Origin: Pseudomonadales bacterium
GTDB taxonomy: Bacteria; Pseudomonadota; Gammaproteobacteria; Pseudomonadales; UBA5518
NCBI GenBank assembly: GCA_022072145.1
Contig: JAJVIG010000016.1
Coordinates: forward strand, 62,001-126,000
Direction: 5' to 3'
Length of the DNA stretch: 64,000 nt
This document shows, in pieces, positions 20,004 through 28,714 of this stretch. Below the pieces are notes generated by a model. The model searched no databases. It was given only the letters and a program-made list of their open reading frames with translations, and was not told the DNA's origin. The translations under genes and the position numbers were made by a program. How positions within the stretch are numbered: the stretch's first letter is position 1; each line of letters starts with the position of its first letter.

Positions 20004-21485
20004 TCAGGTCCCCAGGATCACCGTGCAGCGCGCGAACTCCGCCGCGTCGGCCGCGTAATCCCGCCGGCACAGCGCTGCAAGCCGGTCGCGCGCCCGCGCG
20101 AGCACGCCCGCGCGCGCTCCCCCGGCCGCCCAGTCGCCGAGCGGCGTCGCGATGGCGGTGAGCGCACTGCGGTTGCGTCCGCTCAACGCTGCCGGCTGCT
20201 TCCCGAGTTCGTCGAACAACGCCTCCACGGTAGCCGTAATCGCGACGTCGTCCTGCGGGCGCAACCGCAGCAGCGCGTCGAGCCAGCGTGCACCCCACTG
20301 CACGCGCGTCGCCGGCCCGCGCGCCGCGTGCCACGCCCGCTCGCGCCACGCGAGCGCCTCGTCCACGCGACCGAGTCGCTCCGCGATACCGGCCAGGTCG
20401 GCCATCCAGTAATAATCGAATCCGCCGCTGTCGATTGCCTCACGCAGCAGCGCCATTGCGCGGTCTTCCTCGCCAACGTGCGCGAGCAGGGCCGCCGCGT
20501 CGTGCAGCAGCACGCTGCGGCCCTGCAAGTCGGACGCCGCGCCGCTCAGGGCATCGACCTCGCGTACAGCTCTCGCGCGCAGCCCGGGATCGACCTGCTC
20601 GCCCGCGAGCCGCAGCGTATCGGTTTGCGCATACAGCAGTGCGAGCCGCTGACTGCCGCTCGCCACGGGCAGCGTCCGGGCGATCCAGTCGCGCCAGGCG
20701 CCGATCACGCGCGCGCGGGCGTCGGAACCCTCGTCGCTCAGTTGCGCGATCAGTTCCCCGAGCTCCCAGGCCAGGAAGTCGCCGTCCGCGCCTGCGTCCG
20801 CCAGCAGCGCATGCACCCGCGCGAGTGCGTCCTCGCGCACCACCGCATCGTCCGCAGTGCCGTCGCGCGCCAGCGCGCGCAGGTACTCCCGCTGCAGCAG
20901 CGTGCGCTCCACACCGAGCTCCGCCGGTACAGCATCGGCAAGCCGCCGCAGCACCGCGCGCGCGTCGCGCTGCCCGAGCGCCCGGCCGGCGTCCTGCGAC
21001 CACGCATGGTTCGCGAGCAGGCGCCACCCGGTGTCACCGATGGCCTGCCCGCGGTCCAGATAGGCCGTCAGGATGTCCGCCACCGGTGCGATGTGCTCGA
21101 GTGCCAGTTCCAGCACCTCGGCGTAGCGCGCCACGTCCGTGCCGCCGGGAATCCGGATCAGCTCGCGTCCCGCGGGGTCGAACACGATCAGCGTGGGATA
21201 CCCCTGCGTGGCGAAGCGATCCTGCAGGGCCTGTGCTGCGGGCGCGTCACCGTCGATGTAGACCGGGACGAACAGGCGGGTCGTGGCGATGAACGCCGGG
21301 TCGCGGAATACCGTGGACTTCAGCGCGTTGCACGGCGGACACCAGACCGCGCCCCAGTACAGGAATACCGGTCGGTCGCTCGCTCGCGCAGCCGCGAACG
21401 CCGCGTCCACCGACCCCTCGAACCAGGCGATCGCGTCCGTCTCGCCGGCCCGGCAGCCGAGCGCGGCGAGCAGCGCGATCGCCAA
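20004..21485 (-). CDS. Thioredoxin-fold protein with helical repeat C-terminus, exported
   Basis: About 493 residues. The N-terminal part is hydrophobic (ALAIALLAALGCRAG, signal-like, possibly a lipoprotein though the lipobox is not canonical). A thioredoxin-like domain follows with the CxxC motif in YWGAVWCPPCNALK and the cis-proline segment QGYPTLIVFD. The rest is helical and Ala/Arg-rich, suggesting TPR-like repeats. The start is uncertain: no ATG or GTG lies near the signal sequence, and the TTG at 21485 leaves out the basic residues usual in a signal. The frame runs up into a decayed enoyl-CoA hydratase, so the true 5' end may have been lost. Confidence 0.68.
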   Translation of the reverse strand: MAIALLAALGCRAGETDAIAWFEGSVDAAFAAARASDRPVFLYWGAVWCPPCNALKSTVFRDPAFIATTRLFVPVYIDGDAPAAQALQDRFATQGYPTLIVFDPAGRELIRIPGGTDVARYAEVLELALEHIAPVADILTAYLDRGQAIGDTGWRLLANHAWSQDAGRALGQRDARAVLRRLADAVPAELGVERTLLQREYLRALARDGTADDAVVREDALARVHALLADAGADGDFLAWELGELIAQLSDEGSDARARVIGAWRDWIARTLPVASGSQRLALLYAQTDTLRLAGEQVDPGLRARAVREVDALSGAASDLQGRSVLLHDAAALLAHVGEEDRAMALLREAIDSGGFDYYWMADLAGIAERLGRVDEALAWRERAWHAARGPATRVQWGARWLDALLRLRPQDDVAITATVEALFDELGKQPAALSGRNRSALTAIATPLGDWAAGGARAGVLARARDRLAALCRRDYAADAAEFARCTVILGT

Positions 21486-21496
21486 TGCCAGCGCGC

Positions 21497-21910
21497 GGAC
21501 GAACGCCGTCGACGGCCCTTGCAGACCGCGGCCCGCTTCTCGATGTACGAGCGCGGCCCTTCCTGGGCATCCTCGGAATTGCGCACCTGCTGGAACAGCG
21601 CGTTCTCGAGCACGAAGGCCTTCTCGTGCTCCCACGCGCGCACCGCGATCTCCTTCGCGACGCGCTGGGCGCGCTCGACCGATATCGGCTGTCCGGTCAG
21701 CAGAATCTTCATCGAGACGTTCCATGGCACCGCCCGCGGCAGACGTACACGCGCCCCCCGGCGGGAATAATACCCCAGCGCACCTCACCGAGTGCGAAGC
21801 CGGTATTGTGCGGGGCCCCGCGCATGTCGGCGCCGAGCACCCGCTCCAGCGTCGCGGATGGCCGCCTCGGCGGCCTGCAGTTCGACACGCGGCGGATACA
21901 GCTGTGCCGA
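21497..21910 (-). pseudogene. Decayed enoyl-CoA hydratase/isomerase gene
   Basis: Enoyl-CoA hydratase pieces occur in two frames. One frame has GADMRGAPHNTGFALGEVRW followed by GIIPAGG, the strand and loop next to the active-site glutamate. The next frame has RLPRAVPWNVSMKILLTGQP followed by a jump to RAQRVAKEIAVRAWEHEKAF and the usual C-terminal EGPRSYIEKR...CKGR. The frame changes near 21750, roughly 30 residues after LLTGQP are missing, and the N-terminal half is absent or unrecognisable (LYPPRVELQAAEAAIR lies in a third frame near 21870). No stop ends the remnant. Confidence 0.8.
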
Positions 21911-21932
21911 GCGGCCGGCGACCGCGTCCCAC

Positions 21933-22415
21933 TCAGGCGGGAATCTGCCACATCGGAGTCTTCGCCCAGCCTTCTTCGTACGGGGTGTAATAACGGAACC
22001 CGACCTGAAGCGATGCGATGCGCCACTCGCCGTCGACGCGGCGGAACACATCCTCGTAGACCCCCATCGCCCACACTGCCTGGTTGTGCGGCTGGATCAC
22101 CGTCTGCGCGGTCATGTACCAGCTGCCGCGTGCGGTATCGCCCTCTATCTCGACGATCGGGTTGTGCACCATGTGGGCGTTGAAGCTCGTCGCGGGCCCG
22201 ACCAGCGTGCGGAAGAACCCGTCCATGATTCCGGAGCGCCCCTCGTAGCAGCCGAAAAAGCCGTAATCGCAGCGCGCGTCCTCGGTCCACAACCGTTCGA
22301 GTGCGTCCCAGTCGCCGGCATCGACGTGACGGCAGTAGCTGTGCTTCAACTGTTTGACCGCCTCGATGTCGAGCAGGAGACGGATGGCGGCGGTGTCGTC
22401 GACGGGCTGTTTCAC
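21933..22415 (-). CDS. SnoaL-like/NTF2-fold protein
   Basis: A 160-residue cytoplasmic protein of the SnoaL-like polyketide cyclase/NTF2 superfamily. It begins with the usual helix IRLLLDIEAVKQLKHSYCRH and VDAGDWDALERLWTEDARCD; the cone-shaped barrel follows, with HMVHNPIVEIEGDTARGSWY. Such proteins next to steroid or aromatic catabolic genes act as isomerases, dehydratases or have no known activity. It is downstream of the ketosteroid-dehydrogenase-like gene, separated by 95 bp that carry an inverted repeat 23 bases before this start, so it may have its own regulated promoter. Confidence 0.8.
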   Translation of the reverse strand: MKQPVDDTAAIRLLLDIEAVKQLKHSYCRHVDAGDWDALERLWTEDARCDYGFFGCYEGRSGIMDGFFRTLVGPATSFNAHMVHNPIVEIEGDTARGSWYMTAQTVIQPHNQAVWAMGVYEDVFRRVDGEWRIASLQVGFRYYTPYEEGWAKTPMWQIPA

Positions 22416-22437
22416 GAGAGCCTCCTGATCGTCCTTA

Positions 22438-22458
22438 TTGGTAAGGCGTCGTTACCAA
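22438..22458. promoter_or_regulatory. 7-7-7 inverted repeat, probable operator
   Basis: TTGGTAA, seven bases (GGCGTCG), then TTACCAA. It is AT-rich in a GC-rich genome and lies 23 bases before the SnoaL-like start on the minus strand. The size and symmetry suit a dimeric HTH regulator such as the MarR protein encoded at 24362. No second copy was seen in the flavoprotein/MarR divergent gap. Confidence 0.55.
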
Positions 22459-22510
22459 ATCGCATCCTATGGCCACGGACTGCGGGTTGTCAACGATCGC
22501 GGCACTGCCA

Positions 22511-24223
22511 TCAGCCGGCGCGTGCGCGCGCGATCGCGTCCCTCGCCGCGACGAAGCCGAAGGTGGTCGCCGGCCCCAGCGTCGAGCCCGCACCGGGGTA
22601 GGTGCGCCCCATCACCGGCGCCGAGCAGTTGCCCGCCGCATAGAGCCCGGGAATCGCCTCGCGCGAGGCGTCGAGCACGCGCGCGTGCTCGTCGACGCTG
22701 AGTCCGCCCTTGGTACCCAGTTCACCGGGCCAGACCTCGAAGCCATAGAACGGCGGCTTCGCTATCGGCGCCAGGCAGGGATTCGGCGTCACGGACTTGT
22801 CGCCGAAGAAGCGGTCGAAGGCGTTCTCGCCGCGGTGGAACTCCTCGTCCACGCCGCTTCCCGCGTAGCGGTTCATGCACTCCACGGTCGCCCGCAGGCC
22901 GCCGGGATCGATACCCAGCAGCGCGGCGAGTTCGTCGAGCGTGCCGGCCTTGCGGATGAAGCGTCGCCGGATCTCGCCGCGCACCATCCAGTCCGGCTGC
23001 TGGGCCCCGGGCAGCAGCGGACCACAGGGGTACTTGCGACGGAAGTCGGCGTCGAACACCAGATAGGCCGGAATGCACGGGGACTCTTCGCGGTGGTTCG
23101 CGTACATCGCCTTGACGACGTCGTTGTAGGCGGCGGTCTCCCTGACGAAACGCTTGCCCAGCCGGTTCACGATCACACCACCCGGCAGCGACTTCTCGAT
23201 CACCAGCATGCGCGCGCGCTCCTCGCCGGGAACCACCACGGTCGGACCCCACCACGCCTCGTCCATCAGTTCCAGCGCGGCGCCCGCCTCGCTCGCCATC
23301 GCGATCGCATCCCCGGTCGAACCGGGGTTGCCGCAACTCCACTCCGCGCGCGTCGGCTGCGGCAGGAAGCGCTCGCGCAGCGCCTGGTTGTTGTCGAAAC
23401 CGCCGGTGGCGAGCAGCACCCCGAAGCGCGCGCGCACGTTGCGGGGCACGCCGCCACGCTCGATCGCGGCGCCACGGACGCGCCCGCGCTCGACCAGCAG
23501 TTCCCGGGCAGGCGCGTTCAGCCACAGCGGTACCCCCCGGTCGGCGAGCGATAGCCGCAGCGCGCCGATCAGCGCATTGCCCATCGCGCAGCGCCGGTCG
23601 CGCGGGGATTTCAGCCGCCACGCCACATCGCCGAGGTACTCGCCCAGGCGGCGTGCGAACAAGGGCATCCAGCCGGGGGAGCGTGTGAGGAAGGCCTGCG
23701 CCTCCGAGATCACCAGCGACATGCGGTTCATCACGAGTTCCTGCGGCGCCGTCTCGCGCATCGCGAGGAACTCGCTTTCCTCCAGCTGGCGGGCATCGAA
23801 GGCCGACGCCTCGAGGCAGCGCCCGCCCTCCTTCGCGCCGGGAACGTGCTGGTAGTAATCGGCATAGTCGGGGACTATGTGCATGCGCAGGCGGGTGCGC
23901 TCGCACAGATACCTCACGGCCTGCGGCGCGTTCTCCAGGTACGCGCGCATGCGTGCCTCGGGCACGTCGGAGCCCACGCAGCCCCGCATGTACTCCCAGG
24001 CTTCCTCGGGCGTGTCCGCGAATCCCGCCGCTGCCATCAGGTGGTTGTTCGGCACCCACAGGCCACCGCCCGACATCGCCGAGGATCCGCCGTAACGCGG
24101 ACTTTTCTCGACCACCAGGACCCGCGCGCCGAAGTCGTGCGCGACGATCGCACCAGACAGCGCGGCCGCACCACTGCCCACGACCAGGAAATCGACCTCG
24201 GTCTCCGCCTCACATTTCTGCAT
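22511..24223 (-). CDS. FAD-dependent oxidoreductase resembling 3-ketosteroid delta-1-dehydrogenase
   Basis: A 570-residue flavoprotein of the fumarate reductase/KstD superfamily. The FAD-binding motif VVGSGAAALSGA starts at about residue 14, with the second FAD contact AAGNCSAP near the C-terminus. KstD-specific features are seen: DYYQHVPGAKEGGR at residues 122-135 (first active-site tyrosine region) and GRTYPGAGSTLGPA, where Y542 and G546 have the Tyr-x3-Gly spacing of the KstD catalytic pair. It would remove hydrogens from C1-C2 of a 3-oxosteroid or a similar cyclic ketone. Divergent from a MarR regulator. The substrate is inferred. Confidence 0.82.
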   Translation of the reverse strand: MQKCEAETEVDFLVVGSGAAALSGAIVAHDFGARVLVVEKSPRYGGSSAMSGGGLWVPNNHLMAAAGFADTPEEAWEYMRGCVGSDVPEARMRAYLENAPQAVRYLCERTRLRMHIVPDYADYYQHVPGAKEGGRCLEASAFDARQLEESEFLAMRETAPQELVMNRMSLVISEAQAFLTRSPGWMPLFARRLGEYLGDVAWRLKSPRDRRCAMGNALIGALRLSLADRGVPLWLNAPARELLVERGRVRGAAIERGGVPRNVRARFGVLLATGGFDNNQALRERFLPQPTRAEWSCGNPGSTGDAIAMASEAGAALELMDEAWWGPTVVVPGEERARMLVIEKSLPGGVIVNRLGKRFVRETAAYNDVVKAMYANHREESPCIPAYLVFDADFRRKYPCGPLLPGAQQPDWMVRGEIRRRFIRKAGTLDELAALLGIDPGGLRATVECMNRYAGSGVDEEFHRGENAFDRFFGDKSVTPNPCLAPIAKPPFYGFEVWPGELGTKGGLSVDEHARVLDASREAIPGLYAAGNCSAPVMGRTYPGAGSTLGPATTFGFVAARDAIARARAG

Positions 24224-24361
24224 CGCTACCCCCTGTCCACCGCCTCGGACGGCGCGCCGTCACACCAACCCGATCCACCACCGGCACCATGACGGGATTC
24301 CGTTGGCCGTCAGCATGCCTTACGATTGACCCGTGTTCATCCGCAAGCCCGCAACGCCGCC

Positions 24362-24832
24362 ATGCCAAACTCCGACCTCGAACCGAAGGATCTGGACCAC
24401 TATCGTCGCAACAACATTGGCCAGGCGTTGCTGGACGTCGCCAAGGACTTCCAGCGCTCGGCGCTGAAAAGTTTCTCCGCCAAGGGGCATCGGCAGCTGC
24501 AGGCCGCCCACCAGGCGGTGCTGTCCTCGCTGAACCTCGAGGGCACCCGTCTCACCGAACTCGCCGCACGCGCCTCGATGACCAAGCAGGCGATGGGCCA
24601 GCTGGTCGACGAGGTGGAACGGCTCGGGTACGTCGAGCGCATTCCCGACCCCACCGACGGCCGCGCCAAGATCGTGCGCTTCACGCGCAAGGGCCGCCTG
24701 CTGATCAAGACCGGTACCGAAATCGGCGAGAACATCCAGTCCCGCTACGCCAGCCTGATCGGCGAGAAAAAGATGGCGCAACTGCGCGAGCTGCTCGAGG
24801 AACTGCACCACCGCATCAAACACCCCTCGTAG
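24362..24832 (+). CDS. MarR family transcriptional regulator
   Basis: A 156-residue winged-helix regulator. The HTH covers about residues 55-85 (LTELAARASMTKQAMGQLVD) and the wing contains RIPDPTDGRAKIVRFTRKGR. The C-terminal helix ends HHRIKHPS. ATG at 24362 is preferred; a TTG at 24326 would add 12 residues. It is divergent from the ketosteroid-dehydrogenase-like gene (138 bp between starts), the usual arrangement for a local repressor that answers to a substrate. The stop codon TAG is the TAG of a GTAG palindromic repeat. Confidence 0.86.
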   Translation: MPNSDLEPKDLDHYRRNNIGQALLDVAKDFQRSALKSFSAKGHRQLQAAHQAVLSSLNLEGTRLTELAARASMTKQAMGQLVDEVERLGYVERIPDPTDGRAKIVRFTRKGRLLIKTGTEIGENIQSRYASLIGEKKMAQLRELLEELHHRIKHPS

Positions 24833-24878
24833 GTTCGGCCTGTGGCCGAACGAATGTCCGGGCACAGCCCGGAACTAC
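24829..24878. repeat. 50-bp inverted pair of GTAG palindromes between two convergent genes (copy 3)
   Basis: GTAG at 24829, hairpin GTTCGGCCTGTGGCCGAAC at 24833-24851, GAAT, hairpin CCGGGCACAGCCCGG within 24856-24872, and CTAC at 24875-24878. This is the cleanest copy: one unit of each stem type facing each other, with GTAG at both outer ends. The left TAG is the stop codon of the MarR gene and the right CTA (TAG on the minus strand) is the stop of the NMO gene. It probably also ends transcription from both sides. Confidence 0.9.
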
Positions 24879-25981
24879 GCGTCGTCGCTGCCGTAGAGTT
24901 CGTCGAACACCGCGTACGCTTCGTCGACCATGTCGGAGACGATCTTGCGCGCCGGTTTCATCTCGTTGACGAAACCCACGCCCTGGCCGGCTGCCTCGGT
25001 CATGAACTCCTTGATTCCCCAGTCGAACGCAGACTGCTTCATCTTGCCGAACAGCATCAGCTGGTACGGCGCCGGCGCGGGCTTCGGCGCATCGGAGCGC
25101 GCCCACTCCTCGTGCCACTTGCTGTTCAGCGTACGCATAGTGAAGCCGGACACGCAGGCGGAGAACGAGGTGTCGTCACTGGTCGCCTCGATCAGCCGCT
25201 CCTTCATCCGCATGTCCACGTCGCTCTCGCGGCTCGCCAGCCACAACGTGCCGGTCCACACGCCCGCGGCGCCGAGCGCGATCGCGCCCGCCAAGTGGCG
25301 CCCGGTGGTCACACCGCCGGCGGCGATCACGGGTCGGTCGCCGGCGATCGCGCGCACCTGCGGCACGATCGAGAAGGTGCCTACGTTCCCGGTGTGGCCC
25401 GCCGCATCCATGCCCTGCGCGACGATCACGTCCACGCCCGCCTCGAGTTCGCGCTTCGCCTGGCGCTGCTTGCCGACCAGCCCCCAGACCTGCATGCCGC
25501 GCTCGTGCGCCGCCTTCACGAAGAAGTCGGGGTTGCCCAGCCCGGAGGCCACCACCGGCACACGCTCGTCGAGCACCACCTCGAGCTGCTTGCGTGGCGT
25601 CTCCTTTTCGATCCAGCCGAGGTCCCACGTATCCGGCCGGCGCTTGGGCTCCGGGATCCCGTAACGCCGCGCGATGTCGTCGGCGAACGCCTTCTGTTCC
25701 GCGGGGATCCCCGCCAACAGCTCCTCGATGGTCGCCGAGGCCGGCACCGACGCAGGGAACACCAGGTCGACACCGAAGGGCTTGTCGCCGATGCGCTCGC
25801 GCAGCCAGCGGATGTTGGCCGCGATCTGGTCGGGGGTCGACTGCGTCTGACCGAGCACCGCGAAGGCGCCCGCGTTGATCACCGCCGCCGCCACATCCTT
25901 GCAGTGCGTGAAGGCCACGATCGGATACTCGATGCCGAGCGATTTGCACAGTTTGGTTCGCAACGGGTCTTTTCTGGCCAA
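24875..25981 (-). CDS. Nitronate monooxygenase/2-nitropropane dioxygenase-like flavoprotein
   Basis: A 368-residue TIM-barrel FMN protein of the NMO/NPD family. The N-terminal LCKSLGIEYPIVAFTH, the FMN phosphate-binding GGVTTGRHLAGAIALGAAGV and VIVAQGMDAAGHTGN (with the histidine used as catalytic base in class I NMOs) are visible. The start is the TTG at 25981 because a strong GGGAGG site ends 9 bases before it; a GTG at 26032 has no such site. Relatives oxidise nitronates or act as enoyl reductase-like enzymes. Its stop codon lies in a palindromic repeat. Divergent from the CaiB operon, with 272 bp between starts that show only a TTGACA at 26049. Confidence 0.82.
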   Translation of the reverse strand: MARKDPLRTKLCKSLGIEYPIVAFTHCKDVAAAVINAGAFAVLGQTQSTPDQIAANIRWLRERIGDKPFGVDLVFPASVPASATIEELLAGIPAEQKAFADDIARRYGIPEPKRRPDTWDLGWIEKETPRKQLEVVLDERVPVVASGLGNPDFFVKAAHERGMQVWGLVGKQRQAKRELEAGVDVIVAQGMDAAGHTGNVGTFSIVPQVRAIAGDRPVIAAGGVTTGRHLAGAIALGAAGVWTGTLWLASRESDVDMRMKERLIEATSDDTSFSACVSGFTMRTLNSKWHEEWARSDAPKPAPAPYQLMLFGKMKQSAFDWGIKEFMTEAAGQGVGFVNEMKPARKIVSDMVDEAYAVFDELYGSDDA

Positions 25982-26253
25982 GGTCGGAACCCTCCCGATT
26001 GAATATCCGGTCACCAAGGCGCTGCACACCACTTTATGGTCAGGGCGCTTGACAGTATTTCACGATCGCCCGACGATGACAACGACTGCGCGACAGGCGC
26101 AGGATGGCGGCTGAGGACGACGATGAAGGTTCTGGACAAACCCCGGGGCGTGGGCCCGTCGCACCATGCGCCCTGGGCCTGCGCGAGATCGGACATGAAG
26201 CACGCGAATTCACCGGCACCGGCGCCTGATCGCCGCCCCGACGGGAGTGCGCC

Positions 26254-27465
26254 ATGAGCATCGCGGCCCTCGACGGAGTACGCGTCATCGAACTCGGTGC
26301 AGGCATCTCCGCCGCGTTCTGCGCGCGCGTGCTGGCCGACTACGGTGCCTCGGTGCTGAAGATCGAGCCACCGGACGGCGGCGACCTCGTGCGCCACTGG
26401 GGCCCATTCCCCGGCGACACGCCGCATCCCGAGAAGAGCGGCACCTTCCTCGCGCTGAACGCCGGCAAGCGTTCGATCACACTCGACGTGGGCTCCCCGC
26501 AGGGCCGTGAACTGCTGTTCGAACTGCTCGCCGACGCCGACGTGCTGGTCGAGAACAATCCGCCGGCCAGGATGCGCGACTGGGGGCTGGACTACGACGC
26601 GCTGGCCGGCCGCTTCCCGCGCCTGATCATGGTCTCGATCACCCCGTTCGGCCAGACCGGACCCTATGCCGACTGGAAGGGCTACGACCTGAACGCATTC
26701 CACCTGACCGCGGCCGGCAGCCGTTACTGCGGCGCGCCCGACCGCGAACCGCTCGAGCACGGCACCTTCTCGGCCGATTACTACGGCGGCTACGTCGGCG
26801 CGACCTGGGCACTCGCCTCGCTGTTCGCGCAGGACGAACTCGGCGGCGAACACCTCGACGTCTCGTGCGCGGAGGCGATCGCGGCCTCGTTCACCGGCTG
26901 CCAGAACATCGGCGACTTCGCGCAGAACGGCACCATCGCCAAGCGCACCGGCGTGGGCATGGCGCTCGCCGCGCCCGCCACCATCCTGCCCTGCCGCGAC
27001 GGACACGTCTGGATGATGGCGCTCGAGACCGCGCAGTGGAAGGGCCTGGTGCACGCGATGGGCGACCCGGAGTGGGCCCGGCTCGAGCTGTTCGACAGCA
27101 TGTTCACGCGCGCGCAGAACGCCGACCTGATCTACGCCATGATGACGGAGTGGACCGCCGGACTCGGCAAGCAGGAGATCATGGACCTCTGCCAGGCGAA
27201 CGGCTGCCCGTCGACCGCCGTCTACACCATCGGTGACGCCGGCTCGCTGGCGCATCTGCACGAGCGCGGCTATTTCGCCCGGCCCGAACACCCGCTGCTC
27301 GGACAGGTGCGCATCCTCGGCGCGCCGGTTCACGTGCCGGAGTCACCGGGCGGTCCCGCAAGCGCAGCGCCGCTGCTGGGGCAGCACAACAGTGAAATCT
27401 ACCGGGACCGGCTCGGGCTCGACGACACGCGCCTCGCAGCGCTGCACGCACGGGGCATCGTATGA
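26254..27465 (+). CDS. CaiB/BaiF CoA-transferase family protein (first of pair)
   Basis: A 403-residue type III CoA-transferase that moves CoA between carboxylic acids. The N-terminal Rossmann part has LDGVRVIELGAGISAAFCARVLADYGA, shortened here to its core VIELGAGISAAFCARVLADY, and NAGKRSITLDVGSPQGRELL. The probable catalytic aspartate is D175 in FSADYYGGYVGA. It is the first of a four-gene operon; its stop overlaps the start of the second CoA-transferase (ATGA). Paired CaiB proteins may form heteromers, as in some aromatic-acid pathways. The substrate is unknown, but activation of a carboxylate before oxidation is likely. Confidence 0.87.
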   Translation: MSIAALDGVRVIELGAGISAAFCARVLADYGASVLKIEPPDGGDLVRHWGPFPGDTPHPEKSGTFLALNAGKRSITLDVGSPQGRELLFELLADADVLVENNPPARMRDWGLDYDALAGRFPRLIMVSITPFGQTGPYADWKGYDLNAFHLTAAGSRYCGAPDREPLEHGTFSADYYGGYVGATWALASLFAQDELGGEHLDVSCAEAIAASFTGCQNIGDFAQNGTIAKRTGVGMALAAPATILPCRDGHVWMMALETAQWKGLVHAMGDPEWARLELFDSMFTRAQNADLIYAMMTEWTAGLGKQEIMDLCQANGCPSTAVYTIGDAGSLAHLHERGYFARPEHPLLGQVRILGAPVHVPESPGGPASAAPLLGQHNSEIYRDRLGLDDTRLAALHARGIV

Positions 27466-28685
27466 ACGCACGGCTGCCGCTGGCGGGAATCCGCGTTGCG
27501 AACTTCGGCTGGGGCTGGGCCGGACCGGTCACCGGCCAGACGCTCAGCCGTCTGGGGGCCGAGGTCTACAAGATCGAGTCGCGCGCGCGCATCGACATCA
27601 ACCGCACCATCCCGCCCTTCGCTCCCGGGCATCACCACGACCCCGACTGCGCGCTGCAGAACCACGCCGGGTGGGCCGGCAACGGCAGCATCACACTCGA
27701 CCTGAAACACCCCGAGGCGCAGGCGCTGGCGCGCGACTTCGTGGCGCACTGCGACGTGGTGGTGGAGAACTTCAGCCCCGGCGTGATGGACCGCCTCGGA
27801 CTCGGGCACGCGCGGCTCGCCGAGCGCCGGCCGCAGCTGGTCACGGTATCGATGCCGGCTGCCGGGCGCAGCGGCCCGCTGTCGCACGTGCGCACCTACG
27901 GCATGAGCCTGAGCAGCATCACGGGGCTCGACAGCGTCACCGGCTACCTCGACGGCCCCCCGGTGCCCATGGAAAACGCCTACGCGGACCCGCTCGGCGG
28001 CATCCTCGGCGCCTTCGCCACCGTGCTCGCGCTGAACTGGCGCAAGCGCAACGGCCGCGGCATGCACGTCGACTGTTCGCAGCAGGAAGGCGTGATGCAG
28101 TTGATGGCGCCGGCGTTCATGGACTTCGTGCTCAACGGCCGCGTCGCCCGTCCGCTCGGCAACCGCCATCCGCTGGCGGCGGCGGCGCCGCACGGCGTGT
28201 TCCGCTGTGCCGGCGAGGACCGCTGGATCGCGATCGTGGTGGCCGAGGACACCGAATGGCAGGCGCTGGTGCAGGCGATGGGCGCGCCGGAGTGGAGCCG
28301 CGATCCGCAGTTCGCGCACCACGCGGGGCGCGTTGCGCGCATCGAGGAACTGCACCGCCACCTCGGCGCCTGGACCACGTCGCACGACGACCGTGCGCTG
28401 GCCGCGCAACTGCAGAGCGCCGGTGTCGCCGCCACCCCGGTGCTCGACGTCGGCGATCTGCTGAGCGACCCGCAGTTCCGTGCCCGCGGCACCTTCTTCG
28501 AATTCGAGCATCCGCTGGGTTTCCGCGAAACGCTCTACGGCAACTACGTCAAGACCCGCAAGGCCGCAGCGCCGCAGCGCACCGGGCCGATGATCGGCCA
28601 GGACAACGACTACGTGTTCCGCGAACTGCTGGGCCTGCCGGCCGAACGCTACCAGCGCCTCGTCACGGAACGCATCATCTACTGA
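27462..28685 (+). CDS. CaiB/BaiF CoA-transferase family protein (second of pair)
   Basis: A 407-residue paralogue of the preceding gene. It begins LPLAGIRVANFGWGWAGP, with NGSITLDLKHPEAQALARDF in the Rossmann part and MENAYADPLGGILGAFA carrying the probable catalytic aspartate. The sequence GWGWAGP near residue 16 marks a branch of the family often adjacent to another CaiB gene. It overlaps the first CoA-transferase by 4 bp, and the molybdenum hydroxylase follows after 29 bp, so all are translated from one message. A heteromeric complex with the first protein is an inference. Confidence 0.87.
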   Translation: MNARLPLAGIRVANFGWGWAGPVTGQTLSRLGAEVYKIESRARIDINRTIPPFAPGHHHDPDCALQNHAGWAGNGSITLDLKHPEAQALARDFVAHCDVVVENFSPGVMDRLGLGHARLAERRPQLVTVSMPAAGRSGPLSHVRTYGMSLSSITGLDSVTGYLDGPPVPMENAYADPLGGILGAFATVLALNWRKRNGRGMHVDCSQQEGVMQLMAPAFMDFVLNGRVARPLGNRHPLAAAAPHGVFRCAGEDRWIAIVVAEDTEWQALVQAMGAPEWSRDPQFAHHAGRVARIEELHRHLGAWTTSHDDRALAAQLQSAGVAATPVLDVGDLLSDPQFRARGTFFEFEHPLGFRETLYGNYVKTRKAAAPQRTGPMIGQDNDYVFRELLGLPAERYQRLVTERIIY

Positions 28686-28714
28686 CCGCAACCCGCGGCA
28701 GCAGCGAGCAGCGC

